The position numbers were made by a program, and so were the translations under genes. From Paraspadella gotoi (Eukaryota > Chaetognatha), in assembly GCA_051294375.1 (NCBI GenBank), contig CM119270.1:10436766-10500765 (forward strand): a DNA stretch of 64,000 bases, in the 5' to 3' direction. Positions 33,625 through 44,869 of the stretch are shown in pieces; the stretch's first letter is position 1; each line of letters starts with the position of its first letter. The notes under the pieces are model-generated. The model did not search any database. It worked only from the letters and a program-made list of their open reading frames with translations, and had not been told where the DNA came from.

Positions 33625-35310
33625 TGCGGCGTCCGCGACGCGGCTTCGACGGCGCCATGGGCCGCGGAGACGGTTGTTCCGATACTAAAATGAGGAAACC
33701 TTATAACATACAATCAATCTCATAAGTATTTTTTTTTTCTCGTCTCATATTGTATTGGCCACATTTTCTATATACATTTCTAAAAATCCCGGAATTTCCG
33801 ACCGAGATTATCCCTTTCTTTATCCCCCTCCATCATCCTCCTCAAAATCTCCCCGCCCACCTTCACCCCCACCCACCACAACTCTCCACCACCCACCCAA
33901 ACGGGATCCTCCGCCTCGAAACTCTGCCCTCCGCCGCGACCTTCAGCGTCTTTCAAATGTACGCCAAAAACTCGGAATGACTCGCGATTCGTTGGCGTAA
34001 GACGTGGCGTGTAAGATTGGGCGAAACTGGAGTGGCGTAATTGAATGGTTTTAAAACCTCCCAGCCTTGAGTTAGTAAATAAGTGAACAATGCGCATTTA
34101 AGTTTTTTGTTTTTTAACTTTTTTCTAGTCAAGTCATTCTATCAATCTATGGTACGGAGATACGTACACGTCGAACAGTTTTTTTTTTTTCCTTGGAAGT
34201 ATTTTCCTTCCTCGTTTCCTTCAACTTTGTTTCCTTCTTATAATTTTCCCGTTCTTCGTTTCCCTCCTCTTTTCTCCCTTTCTTTCTCTCCCTTTTCCAA
34301 TATTCCAATCCAACTCTTCTGGTATCGATGGCGCAAATCTCTTGGCATTCCTCCTTTTTTTTCTTTTCCCTTCATTTTCTTTCCTCCCTCGCCTCCTTTT
34401 TCTCTCCACCATTACCTTGGCATTCTTCCTTACTTTTTTTTCCATTCGCTTCCGCAGCACCCTTGGAATTTTTTCCTTTTCCACCGAAAACTGCGGAAGA
34501 TGGAATTTGTGGTTGAACCCCTTTGTTTCGCTTTGTACTCTAAGACTTACCTTCTTCGTTTCTTCTTCCTCCTTAATTCTTCTACTCTCTATTTATCATT
34601 TTATGATATTGATACCAAAATAGTAAATAGACGAGATTTTGAGTCAAAAATCGGAGTTGAATTTATTAAAAGCAAAGAATTCTATCTACAAGAGAACAAT
34701 CGTTTTTCAAGCCAGAGAAAGGGATCCAAGACGTGAGATACAAGACGCCAATGGAACCATTGTTTCCATCTTTAATATGAAGATTTTCCATTTATTTAAT
34801 AAGAAGCGATTTTTCCCTTGACTTGGGACTGGTTATTTTAAGTAAGTAGTGATATGTTAATTAAATATTAATTAATGTTAAAAATTTTGTCCGTTTTCTT
34901 CCTTCCAACGGAATTTCTATGATATTTTCTCGTCTCCTTTCTCCCTTTTCTCCTTTCCTCAAGACCCAATCTTTCGACTTCCGTTTTATGAGTTTAATAT
35001 CTCCCCCTTTCCATTTTCCTCCCTCCACACCACCACCCCCCCCTCTCTGCCATCCTCCTTCTTCCAACTTCCACTTTATTGCTTTCTCATACTCGGTTTG
35101 CCCTCGCCTGACCTCGTGGGCGTTCCTGCGCCGGGCCTCACCCGTGCCAGCCGCCGTCCCCGCGACAAGGATTCCGCGCCGGGGGAGTGGGGGAGTTTAG
35201 GGTGGTGGTCGGGGTGGTGGATGGAGTGGTGGATGGGGTGGAGACAGGGTGGAGAAAAAAGGGGTCGGGTGAAGTCGAACGTCGCGATACTTAGTAATAA
35301 ACCCATGTTC
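33625..35310. other. Mixed intergenic DNA with two CpG-rich patches
   Basis: CpG-rich patches at 33628-33675 and 35100-35195; the rest is pyrimidine-rich (33800-33950, 34190-34480, 34920-35080). Frames here are Pro/Ser/Phe-rich products of pyrimidine tracts. No gene is recognised. Confidence 0.4.
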
Positions 35311-35313
35311 CGA

Positions 35314-35350
<37 letters not shown>

Positions 35351-35395
35351 CTCTTCCCTTCTCTCTCTCTCTCTTCTCTCTCTCTCCCTCCTCAT
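35314..35395. repeat. (CT)n microsatellite, interrupted
   Basis: CT runs with TTCT and TTCCCTT breaks. Confidence 0.9.
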
Positions 35396-36053
35396 CCTTC
35401 CCCTTTTGCGTTCTCTCGCTATCTCTCTCTCTGTCCTCACTTCTAATTTCTCTCGGGGGGTGTTCTTTTGAACCCAGTTAAAACGAAAAAAGCTACAAGT
35501 GTGAACTTGGGTTGGATCCAGTTCTTCTTTTTAGTTCATCTTTGAATTTTTAGTCGTTGACAACCTTAAAAGCGTTTAAAATGAGGATAAGAAAAAACAT
35601 TAAAAACTATGATTGACTTTATTAAATTCTATTTTTCGGTATGCGTATTATAACTGCAGTCTTATTACATGACCTTTGTTAGTTTGTTCTTTCCTTTATA
35701 AGTCTTTGTAACCTTTAGTAGGCTGATTAGGGTATTAGTTATTATTTATTATTATTATTTGGTGTTTCCTTCTAATAGATTTTATTTTATGCCGATTCGA
35801 ATTTCCTCTCTTCAAGTCGTCCATTCGTAAAAAAATATACCTCTGTAAACATAGAAAAATTGCGATTATAATAAAAATAGCCAATTCGGAAGGATGCTCT
35901 AACAAATGATTCACCTCGACGATTCGTTCGACAAATACCGTTCCGGCGGTCTTTGCCTAAACTCGATACTCTTCCGTTCTCCATTCTCGATCTCATAGAA
36001 ATTGGCGTGCCCACTTCTGTTTGGTCGTGAATAAACGTTTCCTTCCATATCTC

Positions 36054-36055
<2 letters not shown>

Positions 36056-36086
<31 letters not shown>

Positions 36087-36253
36087 TCTNNNNNNNNNNN
36101 NNNNNNNNNNNNNNNNNNNNNNNNNNNNNNNNNNNNNNNNNNNNNNNNNNNNNNNNNNNNNNNNNNNNNNNNNNNNNNNNNNNNNNNNNNNNNNNNNNNN
36201 NNNNNNNNNNNNNNNNNNNNNNNNNNNNNNNNNNNCTCTCTCTCTCCCTCTCC
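36056..36253. other. (CT)n tract containing a 146-N gap
   Basis: CT repeats flank both sides of the gap at 36090-36235. Confidence 0.95.
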
Positions 36254-36461
36254 CACTCCACCAGAGAGAGAGAAGAAAGTGGAATAGCTGGAATTGCAGC
36301 GAACCGCAATAAAGGATCGGGTCATTTCTAGGGCGGCTCAAGTAAGGCTGAACTTCAGCATTTGAGGTGGCGGCGGAGGAAAACATTGAAACACCTTGCA
36401 TTAGCCTTTTGTACCGGGCCACGGGCTGAGAGAGGGGGCTAGAAAGAGAGGAGGGAGAGAG

Positions 36462-36566
<105 letters not shown>

Positions 36567-36771
36567 GTTTGGGCGCCATTTATTTCCAAATCAATTTGCT
36601 TTGTTTTGTCGGTCGCTGAGTTTCTGCTTAGTAATAAAAAATTATATTCAATTCTATTTGCCTGAATTAAACAATCATTAATTAATAAGATATCAAATGC
36701 TCCATAATGAATGAAAATTAAGAAAAAAAAAGCAAAAGAGATTTTATCTGCCTCTGTTCTTTTTACCTCCT

Positions 36772-36856
36772 CACTTCCCCTATACTCTTCCTCCCCTTCC
36801 CCTCCCTCTCACTTCCCTTATACTCTTCCTCCCCTTCCCCTCCCTCTCACTTCCCC
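36772..36856. repeat. 38-bp tandem duplication in pyrimidine-rich DNA
   Basis: Units starting CACTTCCC at 36772 and 36810, with a partial third at 36848. The two full units differ at one base. Confidence 0.9.
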
Positions 36857-36919
36857 TTCTTTCTCTTCTCTGGCGCCTGGATGCCTGGCCAGAGTCCTTC
36901 TCTCTCTTGTGCTTCTTTT

Positions 36920-37103
36920 CAAAGTTGTCAATGGTGTTTTGAATGATAAATCAGCGGAGATTCAGAGGCTGAGAGAGCAACTGCACAACAACAACGATAA
37001 AGACTCGAACCAATCACGACGAAAGCGACGAGCGTTGACGACGACGACGACGACGACGACGTCGACGACGGCGTCAACAACAACGAAAGCGACAATGTTA
37101 TGA
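36920..37103 (+). CDS. Candidate exon with a coiled-coil-like segment
   Basis: After a pyrimidine-rich stretch the frame reads NDKSAEIQRLREQLHNNNDK, with heptad-like spacing of I/L residues, then a basic QSRRKRR motif and a Thr run from (ACG)n repeats, ending at a TGA at 37101. The first 20-25 residues look genuinely protein-like; the Thr tail is a microsatellite product. A full AG acceptor is not evident (TTTTCAAAG is the nearest). Function unknown. Confidence 0.25.
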
Positions 37104-37310
37104 ATAAGATTAGAATAGGTCAGAATAAATAAAAACTAACTTGCTAATAGTTGCTAATAAAGAATTAACAGTTATCGCCAAAATTTCTAGATAAACATCC
37201 TAAAACTGAAACAGTACGTAATTGCAAAGGTTTGAGCTTTTCATCATCGTCCATTTGGCGAGTCGTAATCATTCGGCTAACAAAAGCACAACGACAACTC
37301 CTTTCATCCG

Positions 37311-37602
37311 AGAGAGAGAGANNNNNNNNNNNNNNNNNNNNNNNNNNNNNNNNNNNNNNNNNNNNNNNNNNNNNNNNNNNNNNNNNNNNNNNNNNNNNNN
37401 NNNNNNNNNNNNNNNNNNNNNNNNNNNNNNNNNNNNNNNNNNNNNNNNNNNNNNNNNNNNNNNNNNNNNNNNNNNNNNNNNNNNNNNNNNNNNNNNNNNN
37501 NNNNNNNNNNNNNNNNNNNNNNNNNNNNNNNNNNNNNNNNNNNNNNNNNNNNNNNNNNNNNNNNNNNNAGAGAGAGAGAGGGAGAAAGAGAGAGAGAGAG
37601 AG
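37311..37602. other. (GA)n tract containing a 247-N gap
   Basis: GA repeats flank both sides of the gap at 37322-37568. Confidence 0.95.
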
Positions 37603-38590
37603 AACCTTTTTTTCTCAATGGTCATTCGATGAGAGTGATTTGGCAAAGGGCAGATAGAGGAAAGCGAGAAGGAAAAAATGAAAAAAGGAAAGAAAAAAGA
37701 GAAGAAGTGAGGAGTGAGAGAAAAGGGAGGCTTTATTGTGACAAAGAGATTTCGATATTAAAAATTAGGGAGTTTATATAGTAGTCTGAAAGTGGTAATC
37801 TTAAAAAAAAGGGAAAAAATAAGAAGAATAGGAAGATGTGAGCGTTTCTTTGACTGAGAAGGAAAGAAGTGATTGTTTTCATTTGGAGAGAATTAAGCGA
37901 AGATTCGTCAATCATATTTCGAATTCGAAGTCGCTTTGTACCTGAATTACTTTGGGTCGATCCAGAAAAGAAAGAATGAAGATAATAACAAAAAAACACT
38001 TTGAATAAGAAAAGAATAATCTTACGTATAATGAAAATCTGAGAATGAGAAAAGTTCTAAAGAAATATATAAAAATTATGGGAAGATAAAAAATAAAAAT
38101 ATTTTCTAACTTTCTTTGTTTAGCAACGAAGTTGTCAAATATTAAGAAATTGGTACAACTGTAGATCGAATCAAATATTATTTAAAGCCTTAACAAAGAA
38201 TTCCAAGATCTTTTGTTTTCTTCTCCAAAGTAGATGATTCACCAAGTACGCTCAGATGTCTCGAACGGATTTTACTTTTGTTATGATTGTTTTCTTTAAA
38301 CTGATTGTTATCTGATTACTTCAGACTGGTTTTCACTCTAAAGGAATAAATATGATCTACTGTTTATTCTTTCTCTCTCTATGTAAATAGTACATTTGAT
38401 AGAAGAGAAAAACTCAGATCACTTTACTGAAACAATTGGATAAAACATTTGTGCTTTCCCTGCGATATACCATACCTCAGTGTGGAGGACTCGATGTGCA
38501 ATCTTAAGCCACACTTGGTAAGCACGAACGCGAACCAAAGCCAACCTTCAACCAAGAACTGGAGCAACAACAATATCTTTTCCGAGGTAG
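37603..38590. other. A-rich intergenic DNA, no feature recognised
   Basis: Purine-rich to about 37730, then AT-rich unique DNA. No open frame or structured element stands out. Confidence 0.45.
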
Positions 38591-38591
38591 A

Positions 38592-39340
38592 TTGGATGTG
38601 AGAATTGGGATTAAGCGAATCCATCCAATCGCTGACAACAACCCTTTTCCCCTTTCTCCACTTACCCATCCTTCAATCAAAACGACGACCGCCGTCGACG
38701 AGCCAGATGAGCGACGCCGACCACCGCTACCGCCTCCGCTCACACTCAGCGCGACACGGAGAGCCAGCGAACAGGGTACGACTTTACAGCTACCTTTCGG
38801 TTTCGGGCGATGGACACAGCGATCAGCTTCGACGTCGCCAACTTCGCCGACTGCGGCGCCAACATTCAAACTATCAGGCAAACGACGCCGTCATGGCAAC
38901 TTGGTGGCGGGCCACGGACAGAGGAGTTACGCGGCGAGAACGAGGAACTACGCGCGGCGCTGCCGCGGCAACTCGGCCCTCGGAGCGCGGCATCAAATCG
39001 GAAGCCGCGACTCCCCGAGTTCGACACAGGAACTATCGGATCTGATACGCAGAGTAGAGCGCCCGCCTACACTCGAGCGGGGATTTCGGCCGCCGAAATA
39101 GTAAATATTCGCCCACTTAGAATCTAAAGATCGCGGTGAAGGTTGAATCAGAAGATCAATCAATTCCTTTTCGGCGAGGCGACAGAGGCGGCTTGGAACC
39201 AGTTCCCTCTCTACTTACGAACGGAATCACGGCGATCTACCCTCGCAGGCTGCCCCAAGCTAGGCTTGCAACTCTACTCGATGCCCTGGACGCCGACGGT
39301 CTCAAACCTTCCAAGCTCCTCGCCAATCATTTAATAAATA
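38592..39340 (+). pseudogene. CpG-rich block weakly resembling a decayed retroelement Gag
   Basis: Several overlapping frames over 38592-39127 are open. One contains TEELRGENEELRAALPRQL, a heptad-like stretch. Another, after stops at about 39105-39130, contains ARLATLLDALDADGLKPSKL, which is like the conserved 'RL..LL....LGD.KPS.LL' segment of Ty3-type Gag polyproteins of animals. The pieces are in different frames, so at best this is a broken copy. The base composition is much more GC-rich than its surroundings. A host exon is the alternative. Confidence 0.3.
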
Positions 39341-39352
39341 AGCTATCTCGCC

Positions 39353-39446
39353 CCAGTTTTTGGACAGGCTTTGGCGGTTTTAGGCCTCCATTGCTATTAC
39401 AAGATAATGACATAGCATGTCCCTGTAAGCTTTCAATCAAGATATT
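39353..39446 (-). repeat. Dispersed ~94-bp repeat block, copy 2
   Basis: The reverse complement matches 13217-13310 (shared core TGCTATGTCATTATCTTGTA). It lies at the 3' side of the Gag-like block, which suggests both belong to the same or nested elements. Confidence 0.8.
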
Positions 39447-39892
39447 AAGTTGATATTAAGTTGATTTTAAGTCAGACGGAGGGGTAGAGGAGTACGTAAG
39501 AGGAAGAAGAGGCAGAAGAGAAGGAGGAGGAGGAGGAGGTAGAGAAGGAAGAAGTTTAATCGAATTAAAGGAAAAAAAGAAAAAAAAAGAAAAGAAACGA
39601 AAAAAGGATAATCGATTTCGGAGACTGAAATTCGGTTTGACGATCATCATGTTGACCATCATCGTCGATGGCGTCGTCATCATCGTCATTTTTTTGTGAT
39701 AGTTACTATTATTTTTTGTAAAATCATGATTCTAACTTACTAATAATAGTTAGGAAAAAATGCTACAACAAATGGAAAAAAATTACAAAAGAAAGAAAGG
39801 TATAAAAGGAGAAAAATATTAAGAGAGAAAAAATACAAAAAGAAAGACAAAAAGACAAAAAATGAAATAAGAGAGAAAGAAATAAAAAAAAA

Positions 39893-39921
39893 GAAAGAAA
39901 AGGAAAAGAAAGAAAGAAAAA

Positions 39922-40005
<84 letters not shown>

Positions 40006-40030
40006 AAAAAAGATAGAAAGACAGAAAGAC

Positions 40031-40060
<30 letters not shown>
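39893..40060. repeat. (GAAA)n microsatellite
   Basis: About 165 bp of GAAA with GACA and GATA variants near the end. The Phe/Leu/Ser minus-strand frame (39763-40155) is its translation. Confidence 0.95.
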
Positions 40061-40062
<2 letters not shown>

Positions 40063-40157
40063 TGCCTCGGCGGAAGCGGCGTCTGTCGAAAAGAAGGAGG
40101 TTGGCGCCAGAGACGCCTCCCTATTGAAGCCTGTCATAACGATGCTCCTCTTCAAAA

Positions 40158-40158
<1 letters not shown>

Positions 40159-40216
<58 letters not shown>

Positions 40217-40331
40217 CTCTATCTCTTTTTTTTTTCCGTCCCGCATCATGGGAACGGTCGATGAGGGAATCATCCTTTTCGAATGGCAAGACCCACAAAA
40301 GGCATCAATCTTCTGATTGACGCTTTGAGAG

Positions 40332-40367
<36 letters not shown>

Positions 40368-40431
40368 AGAGGAGAGAGAGAAGAGAGGAGAGAGAGAGAG
40401 AGAGATGAAGGAGGAGAGAGAGAGACAGGCG
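40159..40431. repeat. Facing (CT)n and (GA)n tracts
   Basis: A CT tract at 40159-40222 and a GA tract at 40327-40431 are complementary on the same strand, with about 105 bp of unique DNA between them, so the segment can form a long hairpin. Confidence 0.9.
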
Positions 40432-40773
40432 GTCGCCAATATGCTAATGGATTAAGGAGGTCGTCTTTTTCAAAACCTCTGCCCCTTCCATTGTCGACGT
40501 CAAAAATCTTTGCGAGGATTTTTTTTCGGAAATAAAAAGAAAATATTTAAAAATTTTGCTGTTTTATTTTTGATTTTTTACATTAAACTGAATTAACGTA
40601 TTGTGCTCGATGTTCCGGTAATAGTTCATAAGTCATAAGCAAAAATTCGTATTTTTGTTGTAAAGAGTTTGCGAATGGCGCAGAGGAGGACGAAAATAAT
40701 GGGTCACAGAATGGCGCACCTTCAAGGCGCCGCGAGTGCTATTTTGCGGACGAGGTCGTCAGCAATGGTGGTG

Positions 40774-40780
40774 ACGAAAA

Positions 40781-40819
<39 letters not shown>
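40774..40819. repeat. (GAC)n microsatellite
   Basis: Trinucleotide GAC repeats of about 45 bp. Confidence 0.95.
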
Positions 40820-40820
<1 letters not shown>

Positions 40821-41339
40821 TCTCGATCAACGGCGCCATTGAAACGGTTTTTTCGGGTGAGGTTAGTTGGGACGTAAGGAGGGAAGGAAGGTGTATGAAA
40901 TGTAAATGGAGAAGGGGGAAGTGTGTTGGAGTGAAAGAGAACAGATTAGGCGCTGTCGTACATACAAAAATGAAGGAAGAAGACAATTTAGTAATAATTT
41001 TAAAATAAACAATTTTAATGATAATCATTATCTTTTTTTTCAAAAATTTCGATCCTGTTTTTTTGTTTTTGTTTTTTTTTGCTAAAAATCATCAAAAAAT
41101 CTCTTCTCTTTTAGCGACGGGCGGTCATTCCTCGGTCGTTCTCCTCTTTGTTCTTTGTTCCGTCTTTATACAATCAGATGATGGCTTTGTATACAAACAG
41201 ATGATCGCATCTCGCGCCTTCCTTTCAATGGCGCACACATTCCGCACAAAAAAGGCGTCTAGACAGAAAATGAGGCGAAATTCGCGGACTGAATAGAAAA
41301 TTTCTGAGATTGCGAGATCGAGAGAAAATTTTTGCCAGG

Positions 41340-41497
41340 GTCTCTTTTTTTAGTCGGATCTGCTTATCCCATATTCCGACTCTATAATTTACTTTGTCGG
41401 TCCATCGGTCCCACCCCAAAATCTTGTCGGTAAATTTTTTTTATCATATCAAAATATCAAATTATGATAAATTATGCAAAAAAAATGATATCCGTCC

Positions 41498-41531
<34 letters not shown>

Positions 41532-41690
41532 GTGTCTATCTGAAGGTCCGTCTCACCTTTTCATTAAATTCCAATTACTCGTGATTGGATGGATAGATTG
41601 GAATGACATTTTGTGTGTGGGTAGGAAAGTGTGTGATTGAGCTGGATATAAACTTTGATGGAATCGTGTGAGTGGAAATCAGTTTAAATG
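41340..41690 (-). mobile_element. Dispersed repeat with (GACA)n core, reverse copy
   Basis: In reverse complement it has the same order as 12114-12606: leader unit (about 41565-41690), (GACA)n (about 41491-41535), the TTGCATAATTTATCATAATT block (41455-41480), a CCGACAAGATT...GACCGATGGACCGAC block (41395-41430), and GCAGATCCGACT at the distal end (about 41353-41364). Only one leader unit is present. No protein is encoded. Confidence 0.85.
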
Positions 41691-41699
41691 GAAAAAACA

Positions 41700-42235
41700 A
41701 AATTCGGTTCCATTGGGATTCCTCCTACACGGGATTCCTCCCAACAGGATTCCTCCCACGCGGAATTTCCTCCCACACGGGATTCTTCCCCAAGGGATTC
41801 CTCCCAATGGAATTGCTCCCACACGGGATTCCTCCCAAAGGAATTGCTCCTACTCGGGATTTATCCCAATGGAATTGCTCCCACATGGAATTCCTCCCAA
41901 AGGAATTCCTCCTACACGGGATTCTTCCCAATGGAATTGCTCCCACACGGGATTCCTCCCAATGGAATTGCTCCCACACGGGATTCCTCCCAAAGGAATT
42001 GCTCCCACGCGGGATTTCTCCCACACGGGGTTCCTCCCCACAGGATTCCTTCCCATAGAATTCCTCCCACGCGGGATTCCTCCCACGCGGGATTCCTCCC
42101 TCACGGGATTCCTCCCACGCGGGATTCCTCCCACACGGGATTCCTCCCACGCGGGATTCCTCCCACACTGAATTCCTCCCACACAGGATTCCTCCCACAC
42201 AGGATTCCTCCCATGCGGGATTCCTCCCACACTCT
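41700..42235. repeat. 16-bp minisatellite, ~33 units
   Basis: Variants of GGGATTCCTCCCACAC and GGAATTGCTCCCACAC repeat in tandem, starting right after the leader of the adjacent (GACA) repeat. Because 16 is not a multiple of 3 and the unit has no stop in most phases, all three plus frames and at least two minus frames are open for 128 codons or more (16-residue periods such as GIPPTRDSSHTGFLPH). The long frame 41688-42650 is a consequence of this and continues only through N. Confidence 0.95.
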
Positions 42236-42447
42236 TTCTCTCTCTCTCTTCTTTCCTACCTACCCCCTTCTTCATGCTTTCCCCCACTTCCTGCACGTTT
42301 CCAACCCTCACTCTGTGACATTATTTAATCAAGAGAGGTTAACCTTATTAATCGCGATCGGAGAAATGCGCAACGGATTCTGTGAGTCGCATTCTTGCGT
42401 CTCTATTTTTGATGAAGGGAGAAGAACGACAGACATAGTGAGAGAGA

Positions 42448-42615
42448 NNNNNNNNNNNNNNNNNNNNNNNNNNNNNNNNNNNNNNNNNNNNNNNNNNNNN
42501 NNNNNNNNNNNNNNNNNNNNNNNNNNNNNNNNNNNNNNNNNNNNNNNNNNNNNNNNNNNNNNNNNNNNNNNNNNNNNNNNNNNNNNNNNNNNNNNNNNNN
42601 NNNNNNNNNNNNNNN
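42448..42615. other. Assembly gap, 168 N, entered from a GA run
   Basis: A short GA run (42440-42447) enters the gap. Confidence 0.97.
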
Positions 42616-42720
42616 AAAAATTAAGGTTTGGAATTAAGGTTTGTAATTAAATGTACTTCAGATATAGATAAAAGCTACCAACTGATTAAGACCTCATTTG
42701 AACACTTAATATTCAAGCAA

Positions 42721-42758
42721 GAGGGAGAGAGAGAGAAGAGAGAGAGAGAGAAGAGAGC

Positions 42759-42793
<35 letters not shown>
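42721..42793. repeat. (GA)n microsatellite, interrupted
   Basis: GA with AGAAGAG and GCGAG breaks. Confidence 0.93.
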
Positions 42794-42938
42794 ACTGAGA
42801 GTGAGGGTGGACGGAGAAGAGAAAAAAGAGACGCGAGAGATTTCAGCGCAAGATTTTTTGATTATCAAGAGTTGCAAAGAGTTCCCGCCCAGTTTTCACG
42901 GAAGAAACGACATTTTGCAACCTTCGAAGTGGAGCGAT

Positions 42939-43532
42939 NNNNNNNNNNNNNNNNNNNNNNNNNNNNNNNNNNNNNNNNNNNNNNNNNNNNNNNNNNNNNN
43001 NNNNNNNNNNNNNNNNNNNNNNNNNNNNNNNNNNNNNNNNNNNNNNNNNNNNNNNNNNNNNNNNNNNNNNNNNNNNNNNNNNNNNNNNNNNNNNNNNNNN
43101 NNNNNNNNNNNNNNNNNNNNNNNNNNNNNNNNNNNNNNNNNNNNNNNNNNNNNNNNNNNNNNNNNNNNNNNNNNNNNNNNNNNNNNNNNNNNNNNNNNNN
43201 NNNNNNNNNNNNNNNNNNNNNNNNNNNNNNNNNNNNNNNNNNNNNNNNNNNNNNNNNNNNNNNNNNNNNNNNNNNNNNNNNNNNNNNNNNNNNNNNNNNN
43301 NNNNNNNNNNNNNNNNNNNNNNNNNNNNNNNNNNNNNNNNNNNNNNNNNNNNNNNNNNNNNNNNNNNNNNNNNNNNNNNNNNNNNNNNNNNNNNNNNNNN
43401 NNNNNNNNNNNNNNNNNNNNNNNNNNNNNNNNNNNNNNNNNNNNNNNNNNNNNNNNNNNNNNNNNNNNNNNNNNNNNNNNNNNNNNNNNNNNNNNNNNNN
43501 NNNNNNNNNNNNNNNNNNNNNNNNNNNNNNNN
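42939..43532. other. Assembly gap, 594 N, leaving through (CGA)n
   Basis: The largest gap. The right edge is a CGA repeat (43533-43565), so part of the missing DNA is probably trinucleotide repeat. Confidence 0.98.
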
Positions 43533-43565
<33 letters not shown>

Positions 43566-43732
43566 AGCTGACCATAAACGATGCCGTTGACTATCATGAC
43601 GAAGAAAATATCGACAAAGACGACGACGATCATGAAAACGACTTCGAAGACGACAACGACGAGGAAATACGAAATCGATGGTTATTGAGAAAGGCCTCTC
43701 GCTTTATTTGTTTTTCTATGAAAAGCTTTTGA
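43533..43732 (+). CDS. Candidate exon or ORF after a (CGA)n run
   Basis: The frame reads a Thr run (repeat-derived) and then a mixed acidic stretch (LTINDAVDYHDEENIDKDD, then HENDFEDDNDEEIRNRWL) to a stop at 43730. The acidic part is more varied than a pure repeat, but the GAC/GAA bias suggests descent from one. No domain is recognised. The 5' part is lost in the gap. Confidence 0.2.
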
Positions 43733-44795
43733 CTCTCATCCCCCGAGATCCCACGTGTTTGGCCGAGATAGGGACGGCTTTAGCTTCGATCCCTCCTCCG
43801 CGCGACGGATGTCTCCTCTCGCATTATCTTTATCCCTCATCTGTGTCCGCAACCTTTATCCCATCTATGACCTCAAATCTGTAGTCACCAACTCTCATTA
43901 CATGACGTCGGAAAACAAGTTTGACATTTACCAACTATTTAATTTACTCCAAAATGTACTTAAAACAGGATCAGACTTTAGTTTTTAGTCGCCTCCCCAA
44001 AATTACATCCCTTTACCATGACCCTTGTACTCATTCCACCCTAAACTATCCTACGCCACCCCAAACCACTCTATGCCACCCCACCTCACCCCAAACCCGA
44101 TTTACGACAATGTTAATTTGCTCACAAGTTCAACTGACGCCGTCGCAAGTTTCAGTCTTTCTCCTTGTTTGTTCTTTCCACCCAGATTATAATTATTTAA
44201 ATGCGGCTCAGAGGATCGCCTGAATTTGGATGTCGTTTGGATATGTACTTGTCTATTTTTCTATCTAATATTAGCTATCTATTTTATAAACTGGTCCAAA
44301 AATGTATTATGAAATAATGTTCAATGAAAGTGCATTTAAAATGTTGAACCGAGGCGGGACCCCGAAAGTCCAAATAAAGATGAGAAGAGTACTCTGCACT
44401 CCGGACATTCAAGCTGTCGTCTCGCGTTGCATCTCATTCGAAGATCGTTTCTCTTCGCAGAGAAGTAACGTTTTAACTTTCCCGCCAACCACACCACTCT
44501 TCCCCAACCCCCGCCCCCCTCTCCTCTTCTTAGAACAGGACGGTTTTACGCCCGGTCCTCCCAATTACATGGAATCAAGCGTGTAGGACACAAGGTGATG
44601 GGCATACGTCAACCTATCGCGCACGAGGACTCTGCGTGATTGCTTGAATATCTGTTGTAGACACTTAGTAAAGTTAAATTTAGAAATTTTACTACGCCTT
44701 ATATACATTGTTAAATGTCAAACTCTTAATTATAACATCTTATCGTTTTTTGTAGTGGTAGTATTTCATACCCCCACTACTCGCTCGAGGAATCA
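43733..44795. other. Intergenic DNA, no gene recognised
   Basis: It holds a CACCCC-rich patch at about 44040-44100 and short open frames (for example 44302-44586) without recognisable domains. Confidence 0.4.
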
Positions 44796-44869
44796 GCAGC
44801 ACCTATGGCGGCCCGAGGGTAGCACGAGCTCCTCCCAACCCAAAGGACTCGGGTTCGCGCCCTGCTGCA
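44796..44869 (+). pseudogene. tRNA-like sequence (tRNA pseudogene or SINE head)
   Basis: A 74-nt segment whose ends, GCAGCA and TGCTGC(A), pair perfectly like an acceptor stem. It contains an A-box-like TGGCGGCCCGAGGGTAGC and a B-box-like GGGTTCGCGCCC, at about the expected spacing. The T-loop is one base short and the D-arm is degraded, so it is unlikely to be a working tRNA. A tRNA-derived SINE is the alternative; about 100 bp of GC-rich sequence follows, but no second copy was found in this window. Confidence 0.45.

Noticed and set aside
41700-42235. CRISPR-like array
   Set aside because: The units are contiguous 16-mers with no unique spacers, in eukaryotic DNA.
41688-42650. A 320-codon frame that could look like a repeat protein
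   Set aside because: It comes from a 16-bp minisatellite open in most frames, then runs through N.
42801-43732. Long frames across the 594-N gap
   Set aside because: Most of their length is unknown sequence; only the ends are real.
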